Source: Planomicrobium okeanokoites
Lineage (GTDB): Bacteria > Bacillota > Bacilli > Bacillales_A > Planococcaceae
Assembly (NCBI RefSeq): GCF_003428875.1
Contig: NZ_QQRS01000004.1
Span: forward strand, 62,001 to 126,000
DNA length: 64,000 nucleotides
Reading direction: 5' to 3'
Shown: positions 8,152-17,691 of the stretch, piece after piece
Layout of the letters: every line of letters begins with the position of its first letter
Numbering within the stretch: the stretch's first letter is position 1
The notes under the pieces: generated by a model
Databases searched by the model: none
Told to the model about the DNA's origin: nothing
Seen by the model: only the letters and a program-made list of their open reading frames with translations
Made by a program: the position numbers and the translations under genes

Positions 8152-8922
8152 TTATACCGGGTTGCGCTGGGTCACTGCATGGATGAGGGGTTCGATGTCT
8201 TCGATTTTATTGTCGTGAAAAGCTTTAACAATCGCCGACCCCACGATGAATCCGTCGACGTCATCCCGCAGCATTTCAATATGTTCGGTTTTCGAAATCC
8301 CGAAACCCGCGTAAACCGGCACAGGGCTCTTAGAGCGTACCGTTTTCATGAATTCCTGCACTTCCTGCGTCATTTCGTCACGCACACCGGTAATGCCGGT
8401 TACCGTAACGGCATAAACAAATCCTTCAGCCGCCGCCAAGATGTCTTCGAGCCGATTTTCAGTGGTGGTAAGCGTAACAAGCTGGATCAGTGTGATGCCG
8501 GTCTTTTTCAAATAAGGTTCGACCAGCTGCTGGTGCTCAAATGGCAGATCCGGGATGATGACCGCTGAAACGCCGGCCTCCTTGCAGGACTCAGCGAACC
8601 GCTCCGCGCCGTAGCGGATGACCGGATTTAAATATGTCATGACGATCAATGGGATCTTTAAGTTGAAATCCCAGCTCTCCATTTCGAGTAAAACCTTATC
8701 CAGTGTCACACCTTCCGCGAGCGCACGGTTTCCTGCTTCTTCGATGACCGGTCCATCTGCGACCGGATCGGAAAAAGGAATGCCGATTTCGATCGCTGTT
8801 ACACCTGTCGTCTGCAGATACTCCACTTGGCCGCGCAATTTATCGAGCCCTCCATCTCCCGCCATGATATAAGCGACAAATGCTTTATCTCCATTATCTT
8901 TCAAATCCTTCAAGCGTTTCAT
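8152..8922 (-). CDS. trpA: Tryptophan synthase alpha subunit
   Basis: 256 residues, TIM barrel. Cleaves indole-3-glycerol phosphate to indole, which is channelled to TrpB. The general base glutamate is in [21 protein letters not shown] (Glu about 42), and the catalytic Asp is in IPDLPFEHQ (about residue 124). Phosphate-binding TGITGVR and FGISKTEH loops are intact. Its ATG overlaps the trpFB stop (ATGA), indicating translational coupling. Last trp gene of the operon. Confidence 0.97.
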   Translation of the reverse strand: MKRLKDLKDNGDKAFVAYIMAGDGGLDKLRGQVEYLQTTGVTAIEIGIPFSDPVADGPVIEEAGNRALAEGVTLDKVLLEMESWDFNLKIPLIVMTYLNPVIRYGAERFAESCKEAGVSAVIIPDLPFEHQQLVEPYLKKTGITLIQLVTLTTTENRLEDILAAAEGFVYAVTVTGITGVRDEMTQEVQEFMKTVRSKSPVPVYAGFGISKTEHIEMLRDDVDGFIVGSAIVKAFHDNKIEDIEPLIHAVTQRNPV

Positions 8923-10724
8923 GCCAGTCCCTCCAATTTTTCCGCGTAGGTCGCCATGTCCTTATCACCACGTCCGGAAACGCAGATGATCAATATTTCT
9001 TCCGGCCCCATCGCAGCGGCTGCCTTTTCCGCTTCCGCCACGGCGTGCGCCGATTCAAGCGCCGGAATGATGCCCTCGAGTCTCGACAGCTTGATGACCG
9101 AAGCCAGCGCTTCTTCATCTGTTACCGCCTTATATTCAACTCGGCCGATGTCTTCCAAATGGACATGTTCAGGGCCTACACCCGGATAATCCAAACCAGC
9201 CGAAATCGAGTGCGCTTCCTGGACCTGTCCGTTTTCATCCTGCAGAAGCTTCATATAGGCTCCGTGCAGCACGCCTTCTGTTCCTTTTGTCAGTGTCGCG
9301 GCATGCCGGGCCGTATCAACGCCTTCGCCTGCCGCTTCCACTCCGATGAGCCTCACGGATTCGTCTCCCACAAAAGGATGGAACATGCCGATTGCGTTTG
9401 ATCCGCCGCCGACACAAGCCAGGATGACATCCGGCAAGCGCCCTTCCTTGTCGAGAATCTGCTCACGCGTCTCACGGCCGATCACACTCTGGAAATCGCG
9501 GACCATTGTCGGGAACGGATGCGGTCCGAGTGCAGAACCGATGAGATAATGAGTATCTTCCACATTCGTCACCCAGTAGCGCAGCGCTTCATTCACTGCA
9601 TCTTTCAAAGTGGCACTGCCTTTTGTGACACTCTCGACTTTCGCTCCCAAAAGCTTCATCCGGAATACGTTCAATTGCTGCCGCCTGATGTCTTCTTCTC
9701 CCATGAAAATGACGCATTCCAAGTCAAGCAGCGCACAGATTGTGGCTGTCGCCACACCGTGCTGGCCGGCGCCTGTTTCCGCGACAATTTTGCGTTTGCC
9801 CATCCTGATCGCCAGCAGCGCCTGACCGATTGCGTTATTGATTTTATGGGCCCCGGTGTGATTGAGGTCTTCCCGTTTCAGATAAACTTTCGGGCCGCCC
9901 CATGCTTCCGTCAGCCGCGCCGCATATGTCAGCGGCTGTTCACGTCCGACATATTCTTTTAAATACTTATGATAATCCGCCTGGAAATCGGCATCTTCTT
10001 TCGCTTCCGCATAAGCCGCTTCCAGCTCCTTCACAGCTTTCATCAATGTCTCCGGCACAAATTGGCCGCCGAAACGTCCGAAAAACCCTGTTACGTTCTC
10101 TGTTCCCGTTGCTTGCTGCATCGAATCACCCTTTACAGTTTTTATGAAACTTTTTATTTTATCTGCGTCTTTCTTGCCTTTAGTTTCGACTCCACTGGAC
10201 ACATCGACCATATACGGAGCCAGAGAACCGATTGCCTGTCCAACATTTGCCGAATCCAGTCCGCCCGCCACAATCAGTCTTGCGGGATCGATTGAGGATT
10301 TTTCCAGCAAGCTCCAATCGAAGGTCCGCCCGCTCCCCCCGCGAAAGTCGATTCCAGGTGCATCAACCAGCACATAATCCGCAATCGATTTTTCAAGTTT
10401 TTTTACATCTTCAATGTCACGGACCGAAAATGCCTGTATGACTTTTACGGGAATACTGCGAATAAACTCATCCGTTTCATCTCCGTGCAGCTGCACCATC
10501 GTCAACGGGACTTCTCGAACCGCTGCCAGCACTTCATCCAGTTCCGCATTTACAAAAACACCTATTTTTTCTACTGATCCAGGCAACTCATCAGCCAGGT
10601 GGGCAGCCTGTTCCACCGTTACCCGCCTGCGGCTCGGCGCAAAAACGAATCCCGCCGCATCAGCAGCGGATGCAGCGCGGACATGCACTTCTTCCTGCAA
10701 GCCGCATATCTTCACCTTCGTCAT
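8919..10724 (-). CDS. trpFB: TrpF-TrpB fusion: phosphoribosylanthranilate isomerase and tryptophan synthase beta
   Basis: A single 601-codon frame. Residues 1-201 are TrpF (VKICGL with catalytic Cys at 7, VQLHGDE, VLVDAPG with catalytic Asp near 142, AGGLDSANV). Residues 202-601 are a complete 400-residue TrpB with GGQFVPE, the PLP lysine in [10 protein letters not shown], and the GGGSNA phosphate loop. No linker separates them, and TrpB's usual first Met is residue 202 (ATG at 10121). That ATG is preceded by AAGGGTGA, so separate TrpB could also be made by internal initiation. The frame overlaps trpC upstream and trpA downstream through ATGA junctions. Either a true fusion or a very recent stop loss; a base error at the junction would also give this. 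Confidence 0.93.
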   Translation of the reverse strand: MTKVKICGLQEEVHVRAASAADAAGFVFAPSRRRVTVEQAAHLADELPGSVEKIGVFVNAELDEVLAAVREVPLTMVQLHGDETDEFIRSIPVKVIQAFSVRDIEDVKKLEKSIADYVLVDAPGIDFRGGSGRTFDWSLLEKSSIDPARLIVAGGLDSANVGQAIGSLAPYMVDVSSGVETKGKKDADKIKSFIKTVKGDSMQQATGTENVTGFFGRFGGQFVPETLMKAVKELEAAYAEAKEDADFQADYHKYLKEYVGREQPLTYAARLTEAWGGPKVYLKREDLNHTGAHKINNAIGQALLAIRMGKRKIVAETGAGQHGVATATICALLDLECVIFMGEEDIRRQQLNVFRMKLLGAKVESVTKGSATLKDAVNEALRYWVTNVEDTHYLIGSALGPHPFPTMVRDFQSVIGRETREQILDKEGRLPDVILACVGGGSNAIGMFHPFVGDESVRLIGVEAAGEGVDTARHAATLTKGTEGVLHGAYMKLLQDENGQVQEAHSISAGLDYPGVGPEHVHLEDIGRVEYKAVTDEEALASVIKLSRLEGIIPALESAHAVAEAEKAAAAMGPEEILIICVSGRGDKDMATYAEKLEGLA

Positions 10725-11497
10725 TCCCCCACCTCCAGCGACGTCACCGCTGTAATCCAGCCACCTGCATCTTCCGACCGCATCAGCGCTTCACCGACCA
10801 GAATGCCGGCCGCACCTTTGCCGAATGCAAATGCCGCGTCGTCTTCTGTAAAAATACCGCTCTCACTGATCAATAAAGCGTTGCTGTCCGACGGGAAACA
10901 TTCGGCGATTTCCGCTGTCTGCTGCAGTGATACTTCGAACGTTTTCAAATTCCGGTTGTTGACGCCGATCAATTCCGCTCCCAAGTCCACTGCAGCCTGA
11001 AGTTCTTCGGTGTCATGCACTTCGACGAGCACTTCCAGCCCTTGTGTCTGCGCATATGAAAACAGGCGTTCAAGTTCTTTTTGCTGAAGTGCCGCAACGA
11101 TCAAAAGAATGATCGTCGCTCCCGCATTTTTCGCCCGGTCTATCTGAATTTCATCTATGATAAAGTCTTTACAAAGCACCGGCACTGAAACGAGCTGCGC
11201 CACATTTTTCAAATCTTCAATCGATCCTTTGAAATAAGATTTATCCGTTAAAACCGAAATCGCGGCCGCTCCTGCCTGTTCGTATTGCTTCGCCTGCCCC
11301 GCGACATCAACGTCCAGCCGGATATCGCCTTTTGACGGTGAAGCCCGTTTGATTTCCGCGATGACACCCGGCCCTTGCCGCAATCGTTCGGCCAAGCGGA
11401 ATTTCTGAGGAAATGCATTCCCTTTAACTTGTTCAACTGGTGAATAACTTTTTATTTCTTCACGTTTTGCCACAATGATTTCATCCAATATATTCAT
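10721..11497 (-). CDS. trpC: Indole-3-glycerol phosphate synthase
   Basis: 258 residues, TIM barrel. Ring-closes CdRP to indole-3-glycerol phosphate. Catalytic lysines appear in [14 protein letters not shown] (about residues 46-59) and [13 protein letters not shown] (about 110-122). The phosphate-binding [13 protein letters not shown] and GILVGEALM segments are complete. It overlaps trpD upstream and trpFB downstream by 4 nt (ATGA), so translation is coupled. Not fused to TrpF, unlike E. coli. Confidence 0.97.
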   Translation of the reverse strand: MNILDEIIVAKREEIKSYSPVEQVKGNAFPQKFRLAERLRQGPGVIAEIKRASPSKGDIRLDVDVAGQAKQYEQAGAAAISVLTDKSYFKGSIEDLKNVAQLVSVPVLCKDFIIDEIQIDRAKNAGATIILLIVAALQQKELERLFSYAQTQGLEVLVEVHDTEELQAAVDLGAELIGVNNRNLKTFEVSLQQTAEIAECFPSDSNALLISESGIFTEDDAAFAFGKGAAGILVGEALMRSEDAGGWITAVTSLEVGE

Positions 11498-12486
11498 ACC
11501 AACACCCCCACTGCCTGACGGTGCGCTTCAAATACACGGCCTGTTTCTCCGGAAAGGATGGATTTTCTTGCTGCGTGTACGCCTTCCGCAATCGTTCCGG
11601 CGTTGCCACTTGCGAAAATGGCGACTCCCGCGTTCAGCGCCACTGTATCCAGGTATGCACTTTCGCGTCCTTCCAGCACTTCCATAAAAATCGCCGCGTT
11701 GCGTTTGGCGTCTCCGCCTCGGATTGCCTCAACCGGCGCCAGCTTCAAGCCCGCTTCTTCCGGATGAAACTGGACCGCCTTCTTGCCATCTTCATCAAAA
11801 AACAATAATTCATTGGTGCCCGCCAGCGAAAGCTCGTCCATGCCGCCTGCTCCGTGGACCATCACACCGCGTTTTCTGCCGAGCCGCATCAATGCATCCG
11901 CCATCGGCTCCAGCATATCGCGCCGGTACACGCCGGTCATCTGCACTTCAATCGGTAACGGATTGGCGAGTGGCCCGACCAGATTGAAGATGGTCGGTGT
12001 CGCGATGCTCTTCCGCACTTCCCGCAATTTTCCGAGCGCCGGATGGATAGCTGGCGCAAATAAAAACGCGATTCCCGTCTGGTCAATCAATTCAGGAATA
12101 ATTGCCGGATCCGCTGTCGTCCCAATCCCCAGTTCTTCCAGCACATCCGCGCTGCCCGTCTTGCTCGAAACACTGCGGTTGCCGTGCTTCGCCACTTTCA
12201 TGCCGCAACCCGCAAGTACGAACGCCGTCAGCGTGCTGATATTAAAACTGAACGAACGGTCGCCTCCCGTGCCGCATACATCAATCAACAGCCCCTCCGT
12301 TTCCGGCAAAGCCACCGCTTTTGAGCGCATCGCTTTTACAAGGCCGACCATCTCGTCAGCCGTTTCTCCTTTAGCATGCAAAGCCACAAGAAATTCCCTG
12401 ATTTCATGGTCTTCCATCCGTCCGTCCAATATTTCCATCGATTTGCTGTACATTCTGTGCTCACTTAAATTCTCTGCTCGTCTCAT
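11494..12486 (-). CDS. trpD: Anthranilate phosphoribosyltransferase
   Basis: 330 residues. Transfers phosphoribose from PRPP to anthranilate. PRPP-loop CGTGGDRSFSFNIST and KHGNRSVSSKTGSADVLEELG are clear. The N-terminus is somewhat atypical and short before the conserved FLVALHAKGETADEMVGL helix. An ATG at 12492 is only 2-3 nt from GAGGAG, so the ATG at 12486 with 8 nt spacing is preferred. First structural gene after the T-box leader: the operon has no trpE or trpG here, so anthranilate must come from genes elsewhere. Confidence 0.95.
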   Translation of the reverse strand: MRRAENLSEHRMYSKSMEILDGRMEDHEIREFLVALHAKGETADEMVGLVKAMRSKAVALPETEGLLIDVCGTGGDRSFSFNISTLTAFVLAGCGMKVAKHGNRSVSSKTGSADVLEELGIGTTADPAIIPELIDQTGIAFLFAPAIHPALGKLREVRKSIATPTIFNLVGPLANPLPIEVQMTGVYRRDMLEPMADALMRLGRKRGVMVHGAGGMDELSLAGTNELLFFDEDGKKAVQFHPEEAGLKLAPVEAIRGGDAKRNAAIFMEVLEGRESAYLDTVALNAGVAIFASGNAGTIAEGVHAARKSILSGETGRVFEAHRQAVGVLV

Positions 12487-12522
12487 CTTCATCTCTCCTC
12501 AGCTCTTTTGGAATACAAAAAT

Positions 12523-12847
12523 CCCCGCAACCGGAAATAGATCCGGTTGCGGGGACGGGTTTAAAAAACCGCGGTACCACCACGCATTAATGCATTTCTG
12601 CACTCACTCAAACAGGCTGTTCGCCTTTCCCTTTAACGCAGGGCATACGTCTGCCTTACTCATTTTCATTTTCAGGCCAGCTCTCCTAAGTCCATTCGTG
12701 CAAGAATTCCAATCAGCTCCCACCAGCCGCTGACTCTCTAAATAGAATCCATTGCCTACTCGTCTCAATCCTCGATTTTGCTCTCTGCTATTCTAGTCTT
12801 CTCTGGGCTCTTCTCTCAAATAGACTTGCCGCTCTTCCAACAAGTTG
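12523..12847 (-). ncRNA. T-box leader, tryptophan-specific, of the trp operon
   Basis: Leftward transcript of about 325 nt. The T-box core TGGTACCGCGG (12569-12579) is followed by a strong terminator, stem CCCCGCAACCGGA/TCCGGTTGCGGGG (12523-12555) with T-run. Upstream is a stem I region with AGAGAG, GGTGGGAGC and a specifier loop in which UGG, the Trp codon, is at 12692-12694 (sequence GAA-UGG-A). Uncharged tRNA-Trp should pair with UGG and with UGGN of the T-box, favouring the antiterminator. The specifier is read by position in the loop, not by folding software. Confidence 0.9.
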
Positions 12848-12853
12848 ATGTTC

Positions 12854-12882
12854 AGATTAAATTAGTTTGTTTATTCTGTCAA
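12854..12882 (-). promoter_or_regulatory. trp operon promoter
   Basis: -35 TTGACA (12877-12882), 17-bp spacer, -10 TAATCT (12854-12859). Predicted start near 12847, immediately before the T-box leader and only 9 nt from the end of the acyl-CoA dehydrogenase gene. Confidence 0.8.
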
Positions 12883-12891
12883 GCAGAAGGT

Positions 12892-14040
12892 TCAAAGACC
12901 CATCCGCTTCGCGACAATCGTTTTCATGATTTCATTGGATCCGGCATAGATCGCTGCCACCGGAATGTCGCGGTAGCGGCGGGCGATTTTGTATTCTTCC
13001 ATATAACCGTAGCCGCCGTGCAATTGCATGCATTCGCCCGAGATTTTTTTGGCGGTATCCGTCAGCCAGTATTTGGCCATCGATACTTTGGACACGATAT
13101 CCTTGCCCGCCATATGCTCTTCGATCAACGACTCAAGGAATGAATGCCCCAGTTCCACTTCAGTAGCCATTTCAACCAACTTGAATTGCGTGTTCTGGAA
13201 AGCGCTGATCGGCTTGCCGAATGCCTGTCTTGATTTTACATAGTCGACGGTCATTTCCAGCATATCTTCTGAAGCCGTCTGGGCTGCCATCGCCACCACG
13301 AGGCGCTCCTGCTGTAATTTTTCCATCAAATAGGTGAAGCCTTTGTTCTCTTCACCGATCAAATTCGCTGCCGGCACGACACAATCCTCAAAATATAATT
13401 CGGAAGTATCCTGTGCGTGAAGGCCGACTTTATCCAGTTTGCGCCCTTTTGTAAAGCCCGGCATCCCTTCTTCGATCATCAGCAAGGAAATTCCACGGTG
13501 CTTCGGCTCCACTTTTGTATCGGTTTTTACGACAACAACCACATGCGTCGAATTGATGCCATTGGTGATAAAGGTTTTTTGGCCATTGACGATATAATTA
13601 TCACCGTCACGTACAGCCGTAGTTGATATATTGGCCAGGTCAGAGCCCGCTCCAGGTTCCGTCATCGCGATCGCCGTGATGTAATCCCCTGAAATGCAAC
13701 CTGGCAGCCAGCGCTGTTTCTGTTCTTCATTGCCGTAGGATTCGATATACGGCACAGTGATATCGTTGTGAAGTCCGACACCGGTGAGGCTGGCGCCGAC
13801 CCGCTCCATCTCTTCGCCGATGATGACGGCGTAACGGAAATCAAGCCCGAGGCCGCCATACTGCTCTTCAACCTGCGGGCATAGGAAGCCCATGTCCCCA
13901 AGTTTCTTCCAGAATGATTTCGGAATCAGGCGATCCTGTTCCCATTGCTCATATTGTGGCACCGCTTCTTTTTCAAGAAATTTCCGCAGCGACTTACGGA
14001 ACATGATATGCTCATCTTCTTCAAAACGATATTTGCCCAT
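12892..14040 (-). CDS. Acyl-CoA dehydrogenase
   Basis: 382 residues. FAD enzyme that introduces the 2,3-double bond into acyl-CoA. Signatures ITAIAMTEPGAGSDLANI (about 125-142, flavin/substrate contact) and MQLHGGYGYMEEYKIARRYRD (about 336-356) are intact. The usual YEGT catalytic Glu of short/medium chain enzymes is replaced by YAGSNEI. As in long-chain and isovaleryl enzymes, the catalytic Glu is then probably that in KLQQERL (about 240-246). Follows the SDR gene by 11 nt as the last gene of a FadR-type beta-oxidation operon. Confidence 0.93.
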   Translation of the reverse strand: MGKYRFEEDEHIMFRKSLRKFLEKEAVPQYEQWEQDRLIPKSFWKKLGDMGFLCPQVEEQYGGLGLDFRYAVIIGEEMERVGASLTGVGLHNDITVPYIESYGNEEQKQRWLPGCISGDYITAIAMTEPGAGSDLANISTTAVRDGDNYIVNGQKTFITNGINSTHVVVVVKTDTKVEPKHRGISLLMIEEGMPGFTKGRKLDKVGLHAQDTSELYFEDCVVPAANLIGEENKGFTYLMEKLQQERLVVAMAAQTASEDMLEMTVDYVKSRQAFGKPISAFQNTQFKLVEMATEVELGHSFLESLIEEHMAGKDIVSKVSMAKYWLTDTAKKISGECMQLHGGYGYMEEYKIARRYRDIPVAAIYAGSNEIMKTIVAKRMGL

Positions 14041-14051
14041 TTTAATGCCCC

Positions 14052-14822
14052 CTATTTCGGCTGCATGCGGATTGCTCCGTCCAGCCGGATTGTCTCACCA
14101 TTCAGCATCGGATTCTCCACGATGCTTTCCACTAATTGCGCATATTCCTCCGGCCGTCCCAGCCGCGCCGGGAATGGCACCGCCGATTCGAGAGACGCGA
14201 TTGCCGCTTCCGGCAGACCGTCAAACATCGGCGTCTTCATAAGTCCCGGTGCAATGGCCATAACCCGGATGCCGTCACGCGCGAATTCACGGGCAATCGG
14301 CAGTGTCATGGAGACGATGCCGCCTTTCGAGGCGCTGTAGGCTGCCTGGCCGATTTGTCCTTCATACGCCGCAACAGAAGCAGTCGAAATGATGACGCCA
14401 CGCTCTCCGTGTTCATTCGGTTCATTCTTTTGCATGGCAGCTGCAGCCACGCGCAGGACGTTGAAACTGCCGATCAGGTTAATGCGGATCACTTTCTCGA
14501 ATTGTTCGAGCGGCTGAGGCTGTCCTTTTGAAACGACCTTGCCTGGCGTCCCGACACCCGCGCAATTGACGACAAGATTGACCGAACCAAACCGTTCAAT
14601 GACAGCGGCGGTTTGCCGCTCCACTTGAGCAGCATCCGTCACGTCCGTTTCGGCATACCAGACCGATTTTTCGCCAAGTTCTTTGATAAGTTTCTCCGCT
14701 TTTTCAGAATTCAAATCAAAAATCGCCGCTTTCCCGCCTTTTTCCACGATACGGCGGACGGTTGCTTCACCAAGCCCCGATGCTCCGCCCGTGATGATCG
14801 CTTTCACTTCACTGGTTTTCAT
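14052..14822 (-). CDS. SDR family dehydrogenase, probably 3-hydroxyacyl-CoA dehydrogenase type
   Basis: 256 residues. Classical SDR with [10 protein letters not shown] cofactor loop, DLNSEKAE acidic residue favouring NAD(H), NCAGVG, and catalytic YSASKGG. The PGLMKTPMF segment is typical of the HSD17B10-like branch that oxidises 3-hydroxyacyl-CoA. The frame is open 37 codons further upstream into the thiolase gene, but the ATG at 14822 follows a GGGGGCAAAGAG site and gives normal length. Lies 19 nt after the thiolase and 11 nt before acyl-CoA dehydrogenase, which supports a beta-oxidation role. Confidence 0.88.
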   Translation of the reverse strand: MKTSEVKAIITGGASGLGEATVRRIVEKGGKAAIFDLNSEKAEKLIKELGEKSVWYAETDVTDAAQVERQTAAVIERFGSVNLVVNCAGVGTPGKVVSKGQPQPLEQFEKVIRINLIGSFNVLRVAAAAMQKNEPNEHGERGVIISTASVAAYEGQIGQAAYSASKGGIVSMTLPIAREFARDGIRVMAIAPGLMKTPMFDGLPEAAIASLESAVPFPARLGRPEEYAQLVESIVENPMLNGETIRLDGAIRMQPK

Positions 14823-14841
14823 CTCTTTGCCCCCGAACCTT

Positions 14842-15990
14842 TTATAGTCGTTCAATGATTGTCGCGTTTGCCATACCCATGCCTTCACAGATTGCGAGCA
14901 AGCCGTAGCGTCCGCCGCTGCGCTCCAATTCATGCAATAAAGAAACCATCAGTTTCGTGCCGGTTGCACCCAGCGGATGCCCAAGCGCAATCGCCCCGCC
15001 GTTGACATTCAATTTTTTAGGGTCTGCCCCGATATCATGGAGCCATGCCAGCGGCACAGGCGCAAATGCTTCATTCACTTCATAGCGGTCCATGTCTCCG
15101 ATTCCGAGCCCTGCTTTTGCCAGCACTTTTTTCGTCGCTGCAATCGGCCCAGTCAGCATCAAGGTCGGATCCGAACCGACTACGGAGCGGGCAATGATGC
15201 GTGCTTTCGGTTTCAGTCCCAATTCATTCGCTTTTTCACGCGCCATCAAAAGAACCGCTGATGCTCCGTCACTCATCTGGCTCGCGTTCCCTGCTGTTAT
15301 GACGCCGTTTTCATCAAATACCGTTTTTAAACTGCCAAGAACTTCCATGGATGTTCCCGGCCGCGGCCCTTCATCTTTATCGACGAGGCGTTTTTCACCG
15401 TTTTCATCCTGCACTTCAACACCGATAATTTCCTTGTCATATCGGCCGGAACTGATGGCATCAATTGCCCGCGCATGGCTCTGTACCGCAAATTCATCCA
15501 ATTGCTGACGGCTGAATCCCCATTTTTCTGCGATGCGTTCTGCAGACAGCCCCTGGTTGATGATTTCGTATTGTTCGGTCAGCTTCGGACTCGGTTTGGC
15601 GCCTTGCATATTTGAAAACATCGGCACCCTTGTCATACTCTCCACACCGCCCGCAACGACAATATCCATGTCTCCCGCAAGAATGGCCTGCGCGCCGAAA
15701 TGGATCGCCTGCTGGCTTGATCCGCATTGGCGGTCAATGGTTACGCCTGGCACATAATCCGGAAAACCAGCAATCAATGCAGCTGTCCGCGCAATATTTC
15801 CGCCTTGCTCGCCTGATTGCGAAACGCACCCGAGAATGACGTCTTCCACATCTCCTTTGCTGACGCCTGCCCGCTCCACCAGCTCATCCAGAACCAACGC
15901 TGCCAATTCATCCGGCCGCGTTTCAGAAAATGACCCTTTTCTTCGGCCAACTGCCGTTCTTACCCCTTCAACGATTACCACTTCCCGCAT
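14842..15990 (-). CDS. Acetyl-CoA C-acyltransferase (thiolase)
   Basis: 382 residues. Thiolytic cleavage of 3-ketoacyl-CoA, the last beta-oxidation step. Nucleophile Cys is in TIDRQCGSSQQAI (about residue 88), the His motif is NGGAIALGHPLGATG, and the second Cys is in AICEGMGMAN near the C-terminus. ATG at 15990 is preceded by GGGGTGG at 6 nt; in-frame ATGs further upstream lack a site. First gene of the thiolase-SDR-ACAD operon behind a FadR box. Confidence 0.94.
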   Translation of the reverse strand: MREVVIVEGVRTAVGRRKGSFSETRPDELAALVLDELVERAGVSKGDVEDVILGCVSQSGEQGGNIARTAALIAGFPDYVPGVTIDRQCGSSQQAIHFGAQAILAGDMDIVVAGGVESMTRVPMFSNMQGAKPSPKLTEQYEIINQGLSAERIAEKWGFSRQQLDEFAVQSHARAIDAISSGRYDKEIIGVEVQDENGEKRLVDKDEGPRPGTSMEVLGSLKTVFDENGVITAGNASQMSDGASAVLLMAREKANELGLKPKARIIARSVVGSDPTLMLTGPIAATKKVLAKAGLGIGDMDRYEVNEAFAPVPLAWLHDIGADPKKLNVNGGAIALGHPLGATGTKLMVSLLHELERSGGRYGLLAICEGMGMANATIIERL

Positions 15991-16031
15991 ATCTATCCAC
16001 CCCATCATCATTTATCGTCAATTATAAAATC

Positions 16032-16062
16032 ATTTTAAATTGAATGACTATTCATTCAATTT
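16032..16062 (-). promoter_or_regulatory. FadR-type operator over the beta-oxidation operon promoter
   Basis: Perfect inverted repeat AAATTGAATGA / TCATTCAATTT with 4-bp centre (16037-16062). It matches the known Bacillus FadR consensus TGAATGA-N4-TCATTCA. A candidate promoter TTGAAT-16-TAAAAT (16054-16059 and 16032-16037) lies within it, so binding would block initiation until long-chain acyl-CoA releases FadR. Confidence 0.9.
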
Positions 16063-16099
16063 AATTGTACTCGAATTCCTTCTTTGAAACCATATAAAA

Positions 16100-16123
16100 A
16101 TCCCGCAGAATAATCTGCGGGAT
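16100..16123 (-). terminator. Terminator of osmoprotectant ABC operon
   Basis: Perfect 10-bp stem ATCCCGCAGA/TCTGCGGGAT, 4-nt loop, then TTTTTAT leftward. Confidence 0.9.
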
Positions 16124-16130
16124 TACCTCG

Positions 16131-17036
16131 TTATTCTTCAATTAAACCCTTTTCAATCAAAAAGTCCCTCGCTATGTCCTGCGGCTGGTCTTGGTCAACA
16201 TCGACGCGCGCATTCATCGCAAGCATTTCTTCTTCACTGATCTGCCCTGCAAGTTCATTAAGTAAATCTTCAAGTTCAGGATATTGTTCCAAAGCTTCCA
16301 AGCGCACTACAGGCGCCGCATCATATTTCGGGAAAAAAGATAAGTCATCTTCGGTTGTTTCCAGGTCGAATAACCCGATCCGGCTGTCCGTCGTAAATGC
16401 CGGGATGACATCCACCTCGCCGTTACTCACCGCTTCATACATGATTGCCGGATCGAAGCTCTCAGTGGCCGAAAATTCAAATGGGTAAGTAGCGATCAGA
16501 TCGTCATAGCCATCTCCCTTGCGCTCATAAAATGGATGCGGTGCACCGAAACTCATGTCTTCAGACTGCGAAATCTCCGCCAGATCCGAATAGGTTTCGG
16601 CATCGTAGCCGCTGTCTTTCGAGTAGGCTAATGTATAGCCATTTTCAAAACCGAGTGGTTCAAGCCATGTCGCACCCAGTTCTTCCTCGTATCCCTCACG
16701 CACGCGTTGCAATACTTCTTCGGAAGACTGGCCAGGTTCCGAGTCCTGCTTCAAGACGTCTTTTAACCCCGTTCCGGTATATTCAACATACAGGTCGATG
16801 TCTCCTTGCTCCAGCGCCGGAGTCAAGATGGAAACTTCTCCGAGCCCTTCTTCATATTCAACCGTATAATCCGAGTTCGCTTCGATATACTGTCCCAAGA
16901 TATGCGGAAGAATGTATTGTTCCGTCCACGGCTTCCCGCCAATCACAATCGGCTCCGATTCCTCGCCGCCCGTCGAGCCACATCCCGCCAAAATCAAAGC
17001 GCCTGCTGCGAAAACACCAATCAATTCTTTTTTCAT
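16131..17036 (-). CDS. Glycine betaine/choline-type ABC substrate-binding lipoprotein
   Basis: 301 residues. Lipoprotein signal with lipobox LAGC (Cys about 19), then an OpuAC-type periplasmic binding fold (IGGKPWTEQYILPHILGQYIE, VEYEEGLGEVSILTPALEQGDIDLYVEYTGTG). The latter motif is typical of OpuCC/OsmF/YehZ proteins that bind quaternary ammonium compounds. Third gene of the ATPase-permease-binding protein operon, 16 nt after the permease. The ligand (glycine betaine, choline, carnitine or another) cannot be read from sequence. Confidence 0.88.
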   Translation of the reverse strand: MKKELIGVFAAGALILAGCGSTGGEESEPIVIGGKPWTEQYILPHILGQYIEANSDYTVEYEEGLGEVSILTPALEQGDIDLYVEYTGTGLKDVLKQDSEPGQSSEEVLQRVREGYEEELGATWLEPLGFENGYTLAYSKDSGYDAETYSDLAEISQSEDMSFGAPHPFYERKGDGYDDLIATYPFEFSATESFDPAIMYEAVSNGEVDVIPAFTTDSRIGLFDLETTEDDLSFFPKYDAAPVVRLEALEQYPELEDLLNELAGQISEEEMLAMNARVDVDQDQPQDIARDFLIEKGLIEE

Positions 17037-17052
17037 CCTTCTATTCCCCCTT

Positions 17053-17691
17053 TTAATTTTTCAAGCCTTTCGGCGTAGCCCTTTTCTCAATCCACTTAAG
17101 GATCAGATCAAAACCGATCGCCAGCAATGCCACCGGCAGAGCTCCGGCCAGGACCAATGAATTATTATAGGATTGGAGTCCGCGGTAAATGATGTCCCCC
17201 AGTCCGCCTGCCCCCACAAAAGTTGCCAGCGTTGCAATTCCCACCGTCAGGACAGTCGCTGTCCGAATCCCGGCCATGATGAACGGCAATGCCAGAGGCA
17301 ATTCAATTTGCCTCAGTATCTGGGTGCGCGTCATTCCCATACCGCGTCCCGCTTCGATAGTCGAGCCGTCAACACCCGTTATGCCGGTGTATGTATTCCG
17401 CAGAATCGGCAATAATGCGTAAATAATAAGTGCAATCAAAGCTGTCGGTGAACCGATTCCAAGAATAGGCACTAAAAAACCGAATAACGCGAGACTTGGT
17501 ATGGTTTGAAATATGGCGGTCACACCGATGACCGGTTCCGCGTACCGCCGATACCGGGCGATGATGATACCTGTCGGCAAAGCGATTGCTATCCCGATTG
17601 CCACAGCTACGAAAGATAAGTAAATGTGCTCCAAAAAAGCATCCTGGATCATGTCCTGACGGCTGACCAAAGTATCAAAAAAGTTCCTCAC
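17053..17691 (-). CDS. Osmoprotectant ABC transporter permease
   Basis: 212 residues with about five membrane spans. The ABC-permease EAA loop reads EAGRGMGMTRTQILRQIELPLALP (about 120-143), as in OpuCB/OpuCD and YehW/YehY. Its start overlaps the ATPase stop by ATGA (17688-17691). Only one permease gene is present, so a homodimer is likely, unlike OpuC systems with two. Confidence 0.9.
   Translation of the reverse strand: MRNFFDTLVSRQDMIQDAFLEHIYLSFVAVAIGIAIALPTGIIIARYRRYAEPVIGVTAIFQTIPSLALFGFLVPILGIGSPTALIALIIYALLPILRNTYTGITGVDGSTIEAGRGMGMTRTQILRQIELPLALPFIMAGIRTATVLTVGIATLATFVGAGGLGDIIYRGLQSYNNSLVLAGALPVALLAIGFDLILKWIEKRATPKGLKN

Noticed and set aside
8919-10121. trpB as a separate gene
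   Set aside because: The frame is continuous with trpF; an internal start is possible and noted in the fusion entry.
12523-12847. TRAP (MtrB) leader on trp operon
   Set aside because: No run of GAG/UAG triplets; T-box core and UGG specifier are clear.
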